This document shows, piece after piece, positions 7,748 to 15,171 of a DNA stretch of 28,396 bases. This stretch comes from CALVGQ01 sp964369385 (GTDB lineage: Bacteria; Bacillota_I; Bacilli_A; Erysipelotrichales; Erysipelotrichaceae). The translations under genes were made by a program, and so were the position numbers. The DNA is taken from NCBI GenBank assembly GCA_964369385.1, contig CAYJEY010000022.1:1-28396 (forward strand), given 5' to 3'. Within the stretch, counting starts at the first letter, position 1. The number at the start of each line of letters is the position of its first letter. The notes beneath the pieces were generated by a model, which did no database searches, was not told the origin of the DNA, and was given only the letters and a program-made list of their open reading frames with translations.

Positions 7748-8254
7748 ATGATAATACTAAGACCTTGGAACATAAATGATATTAAAGAGCTATGTAAACT
7801 ATGTAATCGAGTGAATCGCACTTTTCTTACTAATGGATTACCTGATCCATATACTGAAGAAAATGCGAATTGGTGGATTAATAAGGTAAACGAAGAAGAA
7901 GGAAAAACAGGGATTTATCGTGCCATTGTTGTTGATAATGAAGTGGTTGGGAATATTACGATTGAAAAAAAGACTGATGTTTTCGCAATAGATGCTGAGT
8001 TAGGTTATATGTTACTTGATGAATACAGTGGTAAAGGAATCATGAGTGAAGCAATAAAACTAATTTGTAGAATTGCATTTAAAGACTTAGAGATTGTTCG
8101 AATAAGTGCACGTGTTTTTGAATTGAATGTTGCTTCTAGCAAAATATTAGTGAAAAATGGCTTTATTTTAGAAGGAACACTCCGACATGGAATTTTTAAA
8201 AATCACCAGTTTCAAGACTTAAAACTCTATGGAATATTAAAAAATAATGAGTAA
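7748..8254 (+). CDS. GNAT family N-acetyltransferase (RimJ/RimL-like)
   Basis: A 168-residue acetyltransferase. It opens with the R-P-W-N-x-x-D strand typical of RimJ/RimL proteins. Motif A is represented by E-L-G-Y-M-L-L-D-E-Y-S-G-K-G-I-M-S-E-A, the acetyl-CoA pyrophosphate loop, and motif B by N-V-A-S-S-K-I-L-V-K-N-G-F. The related enzymes acetylate ribosomal protein N-termini, spermidine or antibiotics; which applies here cannot be told. TAGGAGTA precedes the ATG. It is a single gene between a terminator and the XRE gene. Confidence 0.9.
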   Translation: MIILRPWNINDIKELCKLCNRVNRTFLTNGLPDPYTEENANWWINKVNEEEGKTGIYRAIVVDNEVVGNITIEKKTDVFAIDAELGYMLLDEYSGKGIMSEAIKLICRIAFKDLEIVRISARVFELNVASSKILVKNGFILEGTLRHGIFKNHQFQDLKLYGILKNNE

Positions 8255-8327
8255 GATTTTCAAATTCTCGCTCCTTGTCCTGTTCATTTAGATATAGGCT
8301 TGATAAGTTTTAAGAGGAGGTGAGAAT

Positions 8328-8837
8328 ATGGATCAAAAAAAGATTGGTAACTTTTTAAGAGATTTGAGAAAGTCAAAGGAGATAACACAAGAGCAACTAG
8401 CGGAGATGCTAGGCGTCTCAAATAAAACAATTTCGAGGTGGGAAACGGGGACAAACATGCCAGATTTAAGTTTGCTTATTGAAATTTCTAAATTATACGA
8501 GATAGAAATCGCTGAAATTCTTGAGGGAGAACATAAAGTGCAGAAAGAATCAATTCAACCCGAAGAAATTATGTTTAAAGTGATTGAGTATGGGCAGGAC
8601 GAAAAAATAAAGTTATTGAAGGATTTGAATCGTATGAGTGTATTGGGGGTAGTCATGATGACGTGTTATTTTGGGTTATTGTGGATTGAGCTAGAGTCTA
8701 CACCCGTTATGAAATTTCTTTTGGGACTGACAATTGGAAGTTCGCTTGGTGCGATGATATCTGTTGCAATATATACAAGCAAACATGGATTAAAAATGAA
8801 GCAGTTTAAGAAACAACTTATTAAAAATATAAGGTAA
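8328..8837 (+). CDS. XRE-family regulator with a C-terminal membrane tail
   Basis: A 169-residue protein. Residues 1-65 are a helix-turn-helix of the HTH_3/Cro-CI type (Q-E-Q-L-A-E-M-L-G-V-S-N-K-T-I-S-R-W-E). A linker of about 35 residues follows, then two hydrophobic stretches (about 104-121 and 126-148) and a basic tail. This architecture suggests a DNA-binding protein tethered to the membrane. GAGGAGG precedes the ATG. Many Bacillota carry such proteins next to transporters or sensory genes, but none is beside it here, so its target is unknown. No operator repeat stands out in the 73 bases upstream. Confidence 0.88.
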   Translation: MDQKKIGNFLRDLRKSKEITQEQLAEMLGVSNKTISRWETGTNMPDLSLLIEISKLYEIEIAEILEGEHKVQKESIQPEEIMFKVIEYGQDEKIKLLKDLNRMSVLGVVMMTCYFGLLWIELESTPVMKFLLGLTIGSSLGAMISVAIYTSKHGLKMKQFKKQLIKNIR

Positions 8838-8850
8838 TATGAGATACATA

Positions 8851-8898
8851 AAAAAAGAGTTCCAATATATGAAGTGTACTTCATTTGGAACTCTTTTT
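8851..8898. terminator. Bidirectional terminator between convergent genes
   Basis: Long hairpin with 14-base arms (AAAAAGAGTTCCAA and complement) enclosing a second, inner palindrome (GAAGT-GT-ACTTC, 8871-8882). T-runs occur on both strands, so it serves both the XRE gene and the pilin gene. Confidence 0.88.
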
Positions 8899-8901
8899 GA
8901 A

Positions 8902-9516
8902 TTATGGTGCAGGAATTGCATTAACACCAATGTCTAACCATTGGTTTGGACTACCGACATTGCTTACACCACCTACATATTCAGCAAGGGCGATTTGTCC
9001 GGTTGAGGTATGAATATGGAAATAAAACTTTGCTTGGTTAGCGATAAGTGATTGAGCCTCTGGAAGTGGTGCCCACCAACCACTTGTTTCTCCGGATCCT
9101 GTGTTAAGCACGATATCCGATTCATCAACACCTAATGAGGTGAATAATTCTTTTGCAAATGCTTCGATTGTATCAACATCGCTGACAGGCGTTGCGCCAT
9201 CATTGCTTATGACTGATTCTCTTGTCGTAGGAGATGCTAAAGTAACACACAACATACCACCAAATGGTTGAGAATCACTCAATGTATCTGTTGACCAAAA
9301 AACAGTAAAATATCTGCCGGCAGGTACATTGTTTTGTGGATTAGCGGCAGCAATGACTGAGGCATCCATGATGTTTGTAGCGAGTTGAAGATCGTTTGAT
9401 TCGCGACTTCTTTCCACGTATTGCAAGTATTGTGGTGCAAGTACTGTGGCAAGGACTGCAATAATTGCCACAACAATAATTAACTCAACGAGTGTAAAAC
9501 CTTTATTAGTTTTCAT
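8902..9516 (-). CDS. Type IV pilin-like protein with class III signal
   Basis: A 204-residue protein with a prepilin leader: six residues ending in K-G, then F-T-L-V-E-L-I-I-V-V and a hydrophobic helix to about residue 30. Cleavage is expected between G6 and F7, with the conserved glutamate at position +5. The rest is a globular domain rich in S, T, G and D, with one cysteine. The start is the ATG at 9516 because GGGGGAG lies just upstream on the minus strand; a longer frame to 9639 runs through the predicted promoter and is rejected. No prepilin peptidase, PilB/PilC/PilT or ComG gene is in the window, so it either depends on distant genes or is a minor or competence pseudopilin. Confidence 0.88.
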   Translation of the reverse strand: MKTNKGFTLVELIIVVAIIAVLATVLAPQYLQYVERSRESNDLQLATNIMDASVIAAANPQNNVPAGRYFTVFWSTDTLSDSQPFGGMLCVTLASPTTRESVISNDGATPVSDVDTIEAFAKELFTSLGVDESDIVLNTGSGETSGWWAPLPEAQSLIANQAKFYFHIHTSTGQIALAEYVGGVSNVGSPNQWLDIGVNAIPAP

Positions 9517-9541
9517 GATAACTCCCCCTTTTTTATATTCT

Positions 9542-9569
9542 ATCATAGGTAATTGAAATTGTATCACAA
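9542..9569 (-). promoter_or_regulatory. Predicted promoter of the pilin gene
   Basis: Minus strand: TTGTGA (9569-9564), 16-base spacer, TATGAT (9547-9542), 26 bases from the start codon. Confidence 0.5.
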
Positions 9570-9682
9570 AATAAGAATACATGTAGGGGAAATTAGGACA
9601 ATAAAATTTCATATGTAAAGACACTAATCTTATTGACAATAATGGTATAATAAATAATGTGAAAGTTAAAGTGAGGAATAAA

Positions 9683-10528
9683 ATGAATAGAGCAAAAGAA
9701 ATATCAATAACTTTATTGGGGACGTTTATATTAGCGGTAGGTGTACAGTTTTTTATTTTACCCTATGATATTTTATCTGGTGGAGTTGCGGGTATAGCTG
9801 TAGCGATTGCCCCTTTGATTGATGTTCCAAGAATTTGGATTATTAATTTTATGGTATATAGCATGTTTTTACTTGGAAGTGTTGTATTGGGCAAAAGTTT
9901 TGCTGTAAAGACGGTCATCTCTTCAGTGATGTATCCAATTTTCTTAAATATTTTAGAGTTGTCTCAATATGAAATAACGAATTTGTCTGCACCGTTGGCC
10001 TCTTTATATGGTGGTGCAATTGCTGGATTTGGTGTTGCAATCGTACTTCGTGTTGGAGCGAGTACAGGGGGAATGGATATTCCACCATTAATTTTAAATC
10101 GTTTAACAAAAATTAAGACAAGCGTTTTTGTTTTCATTATTGATGGATTAACAGTATGCTTAGGATTGTTTTCATACGGGATAGAAGCCGTGTTAATTGG
10201 TATCTTATCAGTAGTGGCAACCACCTGGATTGTAGATAAAGTCCTAACTTTTGGTGGGGTAAATGCCAATTCAGTTCAAATTATTTCAGAGAAGTGGGAG
10301 GAGATTAATACAATACTCCATACTGATTTAGACCGTGGGACAACATTAATCGGAGCGCAGGGCGGTTATACAAAAGAAAAACGAATGATGATTCTTGTGA
10401 TTATTGATAAAAAGCAATATCATCAATTGATTGAAATTGTGAATAAAATTGATTCTACAGCATTTATTATTACGAGTGACGTGCAAGATGTGCATGGTGA
10501 AGGTTTCAAATTGGATGTTCGCGTATAA
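9683..10528 (+). CDS. YitT family membrane protein (DUF161 + DUF2179)
   Basis: A 281-residue protein. Residues 1 to about 190 contain five or six hydrophobic segments with the family's G-G-V-A-G-I-A and A-S-T-G-G-M-D-I sequences. The last 90 residues form the soluble DUF2179 domain (R-G-T-T-L-I-G-A-Q-G-G-Y-T). The function of YitT proteins is unproved; they are often listed as putative transporters. I choose ATG 9683 with GAGGA five bases upstream. The frame opens at a GTG (9659), but that lies only eight bases after a TATAAT box (9646-9651), too close for a translated leader. Confidence 0.92.
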   Translation: MNRAKEISITLLGTFILAVGVQFFILPYDILSGGVAGIAVAIAPLIDVPRIWIINFMVYSMFLLGSVVLGKSFAVKTVISSVMYPIFLNILELSQYEITNLSAPLASLYGGAIAGFGVAIVLRVGASTGGMDIPPLILNRLTKIKTSVFVFIIDGLTVCLGLFSYGIEAVLIGILSVVATTWIVDKVLTFGGVNANSVQIISEKWEEINTILHTDLDRGTTLIGAQGGYTKEKRMMILVIIDKKQYHQLIEIVNKIDSTAFIITSDVQDVHGEGFKLDVRV

Positions 10529-10538
10529 CACAAATGAG

Positions 10539-10564
10539 CACAGTATAATTCTGTGTTTTTTTTT
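10539..10564 (+). terminator. Terminator of the YitT gene
   Basis: CACAG/CTGTG hairpin with a seven-base loop and nine T. Confidence 0.8.
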
Positions 10565-10603
10565 GTTAATTTGTAAAGTTAAGTCTAAATTTGATGAGTT
10601 TTG

Positions 10604-10639
10604 TTGTCAAATATTCACATAATGTTCACAATATTGTCA
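10604..10639 (+). promoter_or_regulatory. Hexamer direct-repeat array upstream of ftsE
   Basis: TTGTCA (10604), TTCACA (10614), TTCACA (10625) and TTGTCA (10634) occur on one strand, 9-11 bases apart. The central pair is exact, with five bases between. This spacing matches PhoP boxes (TTNACA-N5) and, read on the other strand (TGTGAA-N5-TGTGAA), is close to the WalR box (TGTWAH-N5). It ends 11 bases before the predicted -35. Confidence 0.45.
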
Positions 10640-10650
10640 TCATTTTCAAG

Positions 10651-10678
10651 TTACTGTCGGGTTAAATTATGATATACT
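10651..10678 (+). promoter_or_regulatory. Predicted ftsEX operon promoter
   Basis: TTACTG (10651-10656), 16-base spacer, TATACT (10673-10678). The -35 is imperfect, as expected if the repeat array binds an activator. Confidence 0.45.
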
Positions 10679-10700
10679 TGTAATGAATGGAGTTGAAATC

Positions 10701-11402
10701 ATGATTGAATTGAAAAATGTACATAAAACATATAAAAATGGTGCAAGTGTTTTACACGATGTTAATTTAACAATTGAACAAGGTGAGTTTGTATATGTAG
10801 TAGGTCCAACTGGTGCAGGTAAATCAACAATCATTAAATTGTTGACAAGTGAAGAGCTACCAACTAAGGGGACGGTCAATGTATTGAATATAAGTGTGGG
10901 GAAATTGAGGCATTCCAAAGTGCCAAAGTATCGTAGAAATATTGGTGTTGTTTACCAAGATTTTCGCTTGCTTAAAGAGAAAACAGTATTTGAAAATGTT
11001 GCCTATGCACTAGAAGTAATAGGAACAGAAGGAAAAGAAGTTCGTCGTCGGGTTAGAGCTGTGCTTAATATGGTAGGATTAGATGATAAAGGACATTCTA
11101 AACCTGAACAATTATCTGGTGGAGAACAACAACGTGTTGCCATTGCTAGGGCAATTATCAATAATCCTAAAGTACTCATTGCAGATGAACCCACTGGGAA
11201 TTTAGATCCTGTAATGTCAGATGAGATTATTGCATTATTGGACAGAATAAAAAAAGACTTAAATACAACGATCATTATGGTAACGCATGATTATCGTATT
11301 GTGAATCGCCATCGACGTCGTACTGTCACTCTTGAATCTGGACATATCGTGGCGGATATGATGGAAGGAGGATATTATGCGCGCGTTAAGGTGGATAGCT
11401 AG
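10701..11402 (+). CDS. ftsE: Cell division ATP-binding protein FtsE
   Basis: A 233-residue ABC ATPase. Walker A G-P-T-G-A-G-K-S-T is at residues 35-43, the Q-loop at Q86, the signature L-S-G-G-E-Q-Q at 138-144, Walker B V-L-I-A-D-E-P at 158-164 and the switch H196. FtsE binds FtsX at the membrane, and ATP turnover triggers an external peptidoglycan hydrolase during division or elongation. I start at ATG 10701 with TGGAG eight bases upstream; the in-frame ATG at 10683 lies close to the predicted transcription start. The gene overlaps ftsX by 26 bases and leads the three-gene operon. Confidence 0.95.
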   Translation: MIELKNVHKTYKNGASVLHDVNLTIEQGEFVYVVGPTGAGKSTIIKLLTSEELPTKGTVNVLNISVGKLRHSKVPKYRRNIGVVYQDFRLLKEKTVFENVAYALEVIGTEGKEVRRRVRAVLNMVGLDDKGHSKPEQLSGGEQQRVAIARAIINNPKVLIADEPTGNLDPVMSDEIIALLDRIKKDLNTTIIMVTHDYRIVNRHRRRTVTLESGHIVADMMEGGYYARVKVDS

Positions 11403-12294
11403 ATGTTTTAAGCAAGGTTTCCAAGGGATATGGAGAAACCGCACAATGGCTTTAGCGAGCATCACGGCTTGTTTAATCACATTGAGCTTAGTTGGGGTGT
11501 TTGCTATATTTTCAGTTAATATGGAAGCCATCACTGCAAATATAGAAGAATCAGTTTTAATCTCTGCGAAAGTATCGTTTGAACATGAGGATCAAGCAAA
11601 TCTTGACCGGATTCTTGCAGAAATTGAATCAGTAAATGAAGTTTCAGAGGTTACGTTTTATACTAAAGATGAAGAATTAGCTTATTTTTTAGAAGTAAAT
11701 GCAACGGACGAAGATACAAAAATGATTTATGATGTTTATACTTCAGAAAATAATCCATTTCATCACATGTATTATATAGAAGTGAATGAAGGTGTATATT
11801 TAAGTGATGTAGCTGGTAAATTATCTGCAATCGTGGGTCTTCAAGAGATCAACTATGGCGGTGATAGTACAATTATTTTAGTTAATGCGCTTGAGTCAAT
11901 TCGAGCTGGTGGAATCATTATCGTCGCAGCACTTAGCTTTTTAGCAATAACATTGATTTCAAATACAATCAAACTTGCAATTTCTGCAAGAACAAATGAA
12001 ATTTTCATTATGCGCTCAGTGGGAGCATCGAATGCTTATATTCGAATGCCATTTATGGTCGAAGGAATGATTATTGGTTTCTTAGGTGGTTTGTTGCCTG
12101 CAATTGCTGGAGCAGTAGGATATTATTATTTATATGATTATCTTGGAGGAGTATGGTTTAGTGCATTGTTTGTGATGGTTGAACCACTTCCATTTGGTTA
12201 TTATCTAACAGCTGGGATTTTGTTAATTGGAATTGTGGTAGGTCTATTTGGTAGTCTTATCTCAGTAACTCGTTTTTTAAGGCGGAAAAGATAA
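11377..12294 (+). CDS. ftsX: Cell division ABC permease-like protein FtsX
   Basis: A 305-residue protein with the FtsX layout: an amino-terminal cytoplasmic stretch, membrane segment 1 (about 22-44), a large external domain (about 45-170) that in this family contacts the hydrolase, then three membrane segments (about 172-196, 222-246 and 272-296). The conserved R-S-V-G-A-S lies in the cytoplasmic loop before segment 3. AAGGAGG precedes the ATG within the end of ftsE, so translation is coupled. It transmits FtsE ATP cycles to the exported hydrolase encoded next, with which it overlaps by one base. Confidence 0.95.
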   Translation: MRALRWIARCFKQGFQGIWRNRTMALASITACLITLSLVGVFAIFSVNMEAITANIEESVLISAKVSFEHEDQANLDRILAEIESVNEVSEVTFYTKDEELAYFLEVNATDEDTKMIYDVYTSENNPFHHMYYIEVNEGVYLSDVAGKLSAIVGLQEINYGGDSTIILVNALESIRAGGIIIVAALSFLAITLISNTIKLAISARTNEIFIMRSVGASNAYIRMPFMVEGMIIGFLGGLLPAIAGAVGYYYLYDYLGGVWFSALFVMVEPLPFGYYLTAGILLIGIVVGLFGSLISVTRFLRRKR

Positions 12295-13676
12295 TGAAAA
12301 TATGTAAAAGATTAGTAGCGATCGTATGTGTGTTATCACTACTTGCAATCAGTATTACACCGACTATTTTAGCAAATGATTTTGCAGGAAATGAAGATTA
12401 TTATGAAGAATTGTGCAAAGGTACAGATTTAACTGCACAAGAAGAAGCAACATGTGAAGATTTTAGAACATATCTCAATGACCGAAATTTAGAGTTAACT
12501 CTTGAACAACAAAATATTGAAGAAATGCGAGAAGAGATAGCGTCAAATATTGAAGATAAAATTAAAGAAATTGACAACTATGAAGCGCAAATAGCAAGTT
12601 TACAAGAAGAGATTGATTTATTGAATGCTGATATTGCAACACTGCAAGTATCGATTGATGAAGCAATTGCATTGATAGCACAAAAAGAATTAGAAAAAGA
12701 AGAACTGATGACGAAAGTTCAAGATCGTATGGTATCCTCACAAGGGACAATGCGACTTAATCAACACGTCGATTACTTAATGGGTGCACAATCTTTTAGT
12801 GAGTTTATCCGCCGCGGAAATTGGGTTAATGATTTATTAGAATATGATGAATATGAACGTCAAGAATTAGTAACTCTAATTGATGACATCAATTTAGAAA
12901 AAGAACAGTTGATTGTTGATCAAGATGCTGTTGAAGTAAAACGAGCAGAAACGCTTACCAAACAAAGTGAAATTAATACTTTGCAAGCTGAAGCAGAAAT
13001 CATTCTAGAAGAATGGTTAAAGCAGGAACAAGAGTGGATTGCCCTTGGAAATCGAATTGCAGCTGACTTAGATGAGATAAAGAGTGCGATTGAGGCAATG
13101 GGAGAAATTCCTGCTTCAGCCGGATTTATTCGTCCAACGACAAGCACTCGTGTAACAGCGAATACTTGGTCATATCCAAAAGGTGGGACTCATCTTGGTA
13201 CGGATATTGGAATTCCAATTGGTACTGATTTATATGCCGTAGCCAATGGTATAGTAATCGCTTCAGTTGATGGTTGTTCAAATAATGGATATTTAGGGAA
13301 CGTTTGCGGTAGTGCTCAAGGTGGTACAAGCGGTGGTGGAAATCAATTGATTCTTCTTACACAAGTTGGTGGAACATTATACGCAATTAAATACTTACAT
13401 TTGAGTCCTGGTACATTAGTAGCGCGCTATACACAAGTAACGCAAGGGGATGTGATTGCTGAATCAGGAAATTCAGGAAATAGCTCAGGAGCACATCTTC
13501 ATTTAGAAGTTTATAAATTAGGTGATTACTCAATCAATGATTATATTGCAAGTTGGAATGGTGACTTATCCTTTGGTTGTGGATGGGGAACTTCTGCACT
13601 GAGTCGTCTATGTGAAAACTCAGGAGCACCATGCCGTATGAGACCAGAGGAAGTATTTGGGTATCCAGAACTATAA
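12294..13676 (+). CDS. Exported coiled-coil M23 (LytM) peptidoglycan hydrolase, FtsEX partner
   Basis: A 460-residue secreted protein. The signal peptide is about residues 1-27, a long coiled-coil region rich in E, Q and I runs about 60-270, and the M23 endopeptidase domain about 295-415. All zinc and catalytic residues are present: H300 and D304 (HLGTD), H369 (YLHL), and H401 and H403 (HLHLE). The domain carries an insertion with two cysteines (about 322-335), and the carboxy end has further cysteines. The position behind ftsEX and the coiled coil match PcsB (CHAP domain) or CwlO (NlpC/P60 domain) in role, but the catalytic domain is M23 as in EnvC. Unlike EnvC, which only activates amidases, the intact site predicts direct cleavage of cross-links. 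ATG overlaps the ftsX stop by one base. Confidence 0.93.
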   Translation: MKICKRLVAIVCVLSLLAISITPTILANDFAGNEDYYEELCKGTDLTAQEEATCEDFRTYLNDRNLELTLEQQNIEEMREEIASNIEDKIKEIDNYEAQIASLQEEIDLLNADIATLQVSIDEAIALIAQKELEKEELMTKVQDRMVSSQGTMRLNQHVDYLMGAQSFSEFIRRGNWVNDLLEYDEYERQELVTLIDDINLEKEQLIVDQDAVEVKRAETLTKQSEINTLQAEAEIILEEWLKQEQEWIALGNRIAADLDEIKSAIEAMGEIPASAGFIRPTTSTRVTANTWSYPKGGTHLGTDIGIPIGTDLYAVANGIVIASVDGCSNNGYLGNVCGSAQGGTSGGGNQLILLTQVGGTLYAIKYLHLSPGTLVARYTQVTQGDVIAESGNSGNSSGAHLHLEVYKLGDYSINDYIASWNGDLSFGCGWGTSALSRLCENSGAPCRMRPEEVFGYPEL

Positions 13677-13698
13677 AAAAGAGCGAAAGCTCTTTTTT
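13675..13698 (+). terminator. Terminator of the ftsEX operon
   Basis: AAGAGC-GAAA-GCTCTT hairpin with a GAAA tetraloop and T-run, overlapping the hydrolase stop codon. Confidence 0.88.
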
Positions 13699-13770
13699 GT
13701 GTTAAATTGCTGAATTATCAAAATAAAAAAGAGAGATTATTAAAATCCCAAATATGTAAAATTATAGCAT

Positions 13771-13837
13771 GTATGATGCATTAATATAAGCCTAGTATAT
13801 TGAATTCTAGTGTGTATGATGTAAATATAAGACTTAG
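13771..13837 (+). repeat. Imperfect direct repeat, two copies
   Basis: Copies at 13771-13795 and 13814-13837 share GTATGATG, AATATAAG and a CTAG/CTTAG end, offset by 43 bases. They lie between the ftsEX terminator and the gene at 13956. Function is unknown; chance in AT-rich DNA is not excluded. Confidence 0.3.
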
Positions 13838-13955
13838 ACTTGAGATTTAAAGAAGAATTATGTATGAAAAGGTGCAACACTATTTAAGTAACACTGCCGA
13901 TTGATGACGCATAAAACGCAAAGTTTCAAAAATAGAAAGTTGAGGGAATAACTAT

Positions 13956-14366
13956 ATGACAAGTGCCCATATCGAGTTTACGACAAGTAAAAACATTCAT
14001 AATATCATCGAGTTTGATAAAGAGAACAAGCTTTGGAGATTATCTACAGACTTATCGAAATTGTATGATTATAAATTGCTTGAAAAGGTAGAAGTAATGG
14101 AAGCTCCAAAATCAAGGAATAACAACAAGAATGCAATTGCATCTGCAGTATTAACTGCCGTAATGCCTATGGCTGCAGTACAGACAGCGAATGATGTAAT
14201 TATACAAGTAAAGATTAAACTAATAGATAAAGATGTGTTATTTATTGATGTATCAAAAGATTATGTTACCCAATATTCTGATCAGTATCACAAGGACAAA
14301 GAAGTAGCTGATGAAATAAAAAAAGCAATAAGAGTTTTGATTCGAAGAAACAAGAGTGAGATATAA
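13956..14366 (+). CDS. Unrecognised 136-residue protein
   Basis: A short soluble protein. The order of elements is an amino part with F-D-K-E-N-K-L-W-R-L, then L-Y-D-Y-K-L-L-E-K-V-E-V, a central A/N/M-rich stretch (about 52-75) and an end reading K-I-K-L-I-D-K-D-V-L-F-I-D-V-S. A helix with K-E-V-A-D-E-I-K-K-A closes it. This order resembles the PH-like domain found with DUF4428 and SHOCT segments in Bacillota, where a glycine-rich hairpin takes the place of the central stretch. That resemblance is from memory and weak. The central stretch is only mildly hydrophobic and is not a confident membrane segment. GAGGGAAT precedes the ATG. It stands alone, followed by a terminator. Confidence 0.75.
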   Translation: MTSAHIEFTTSKNIHNIIEFDKENKLWRLSTDLSKLYDYKLLEKVEVMEAPKSRNNNKNAIASAVLTAVMPMAAVQTANDVIIQVKIKLIDKDVLFIDVSKDYVTQYSDQYHKDKEVADEIKKAIRVLIRRNKSEI

Positions 14367-14411
14367 AATTTATTGAGATTTATACTATTAATCATATGTA
14401 GACAATTAAAT

Positions 14412-14453
14412 AAAAAAAGTTGGATTTGGGAAGAGATATATTCAACTTTTTTT
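14412..14453 (+). terminator. Terminator of the 136-residue gene
   Basis: Arms AAAAAAAGTTG and CAACTTTTTTT enclose 20 bases. The arms are symmetrical, so it can act on both strands. Confidence 0.8.
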
Positions 14454-14589
14454 ATGTGAAATAATAAATAATATATTTAAAGTGTCATTATTTAAAGAAT
14501 TGTCATGAGTAATTTCATTTTGGATTTTTCATGGAAATTGAGTTTTCTTAAAAATGATAAATTATGCTTAAAATTTTGTAGGAATAAAT

Positions 14590-14616
14590 AAAAAAACGAT
14601 GTATTTTGCATCGCTC
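14590..14616 (-). terminator. Minus-oriented hairpin with T-run
   Basis: CGATG/CATCG arms around a short loop. On the minus strand it is followed by seven T. No minus-strand gene lies to its right before the aspartokinase, so what it would terminate is unexplained: either an unrecognised small RNA or a remnant. Confidence 0.45.
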
Positions 14617-14738
14617 TCACAAATATTATTATAGCATAAATAAAAAATAAATATAAGGCTATTATAAAAGAACAAATAGTATATTATAAGGTTATAAATA
14701 GACATGACAAAGTCTTAAAACTTAAGGAGGAATTAGTC

Positions 14739-14890
14739 ATGAAAAAGGTTCTACTCGAAATTTAAATCGCTTCCTAATCAAAATAACAGCACTGGTTGAG
14801 GAAGCATAAAAAAGATTCAAAGGCTTTAAAATAGAAAGTGTTGCTGTAGAGGACAGACCAATGGACAATAACGAGGACAAAATTAAATAG
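14739..14890 (+). pseudogene. Decayed small reading frame
   Basis: A strong ribosome binding site (AAGGAGG) precedes ATG 14739, but that frame stops after eight codons. A shifted frame from 14741 reads in protein-like style: R-N-L-N-R-F-L-I-K-I-T-A-L-V-E-E-A, one TAA at 14807-14809, then K-R-F-K-G-F-K-I-E-S-V-A-V-E-D-R to a stop at 14888. One small indel near codon 3 plus one nonsense change would explain it, giving an original of about 50 residues. No family is recognised. The alternative is chance in AT-rich DNA behind a fortuitous ribosome binding site. Confidence 0.35.
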
Positions 14891-15171
14891 TAAATGACTT
14901 ACTGATTACAGTAAGAGGAAATAGGTAAAAATCTATTATTATAAGATATGGTGAGAAGATCAATAGCCTATCAATAAATAGAAAATAAAAAGTGTTTCAA
15001 AACGTGTTTCAATAGCGTTTAAGTAGTATGTAGTTTAGGTGAAATACCTTGAATCTAAATCCTTTATTGATTAGTGAGGATGAATAAAGATTCTAAAAGT
15101 TAAACACTGAATAATAGTAAGTGGAAGTTTTAAGAATAAAAGATAAAGATTTGCAATTTATATAGCAGTGG

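Larger units (their letters stand above)
14454..15171. other. Long stretch without an intact gene
   Basis: About 720 bases with no reading frame that has both a ribosome binding site and useful length. It includes a minus-oriented hairpin (14590-14616) and a decayed small frame (14739-14890). Very short frames with plausible ribosome binding sites (for example 15081, seven codons) carry no recognisable product. Several imperfect inverted repeats occur. I found no tRNA, tmRNA, RNase P or known riboswitch motif here. Confidence 0.5.

Noticed and set aside
9517..9639. Amino-terminal extension of the pilin gene
   Set aside because: The extension runs through a good promoter, while the ATG at 9516 has a strong ribosome binding site and begins the exact prepilin leader.
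9633..9651. Consensus TTGACA and TATAAT before the YitT gene as one promoter
   Set aside because: They are only seven bases apart and cannot work together; the TATAAT may still act with a weaker upstream -35.
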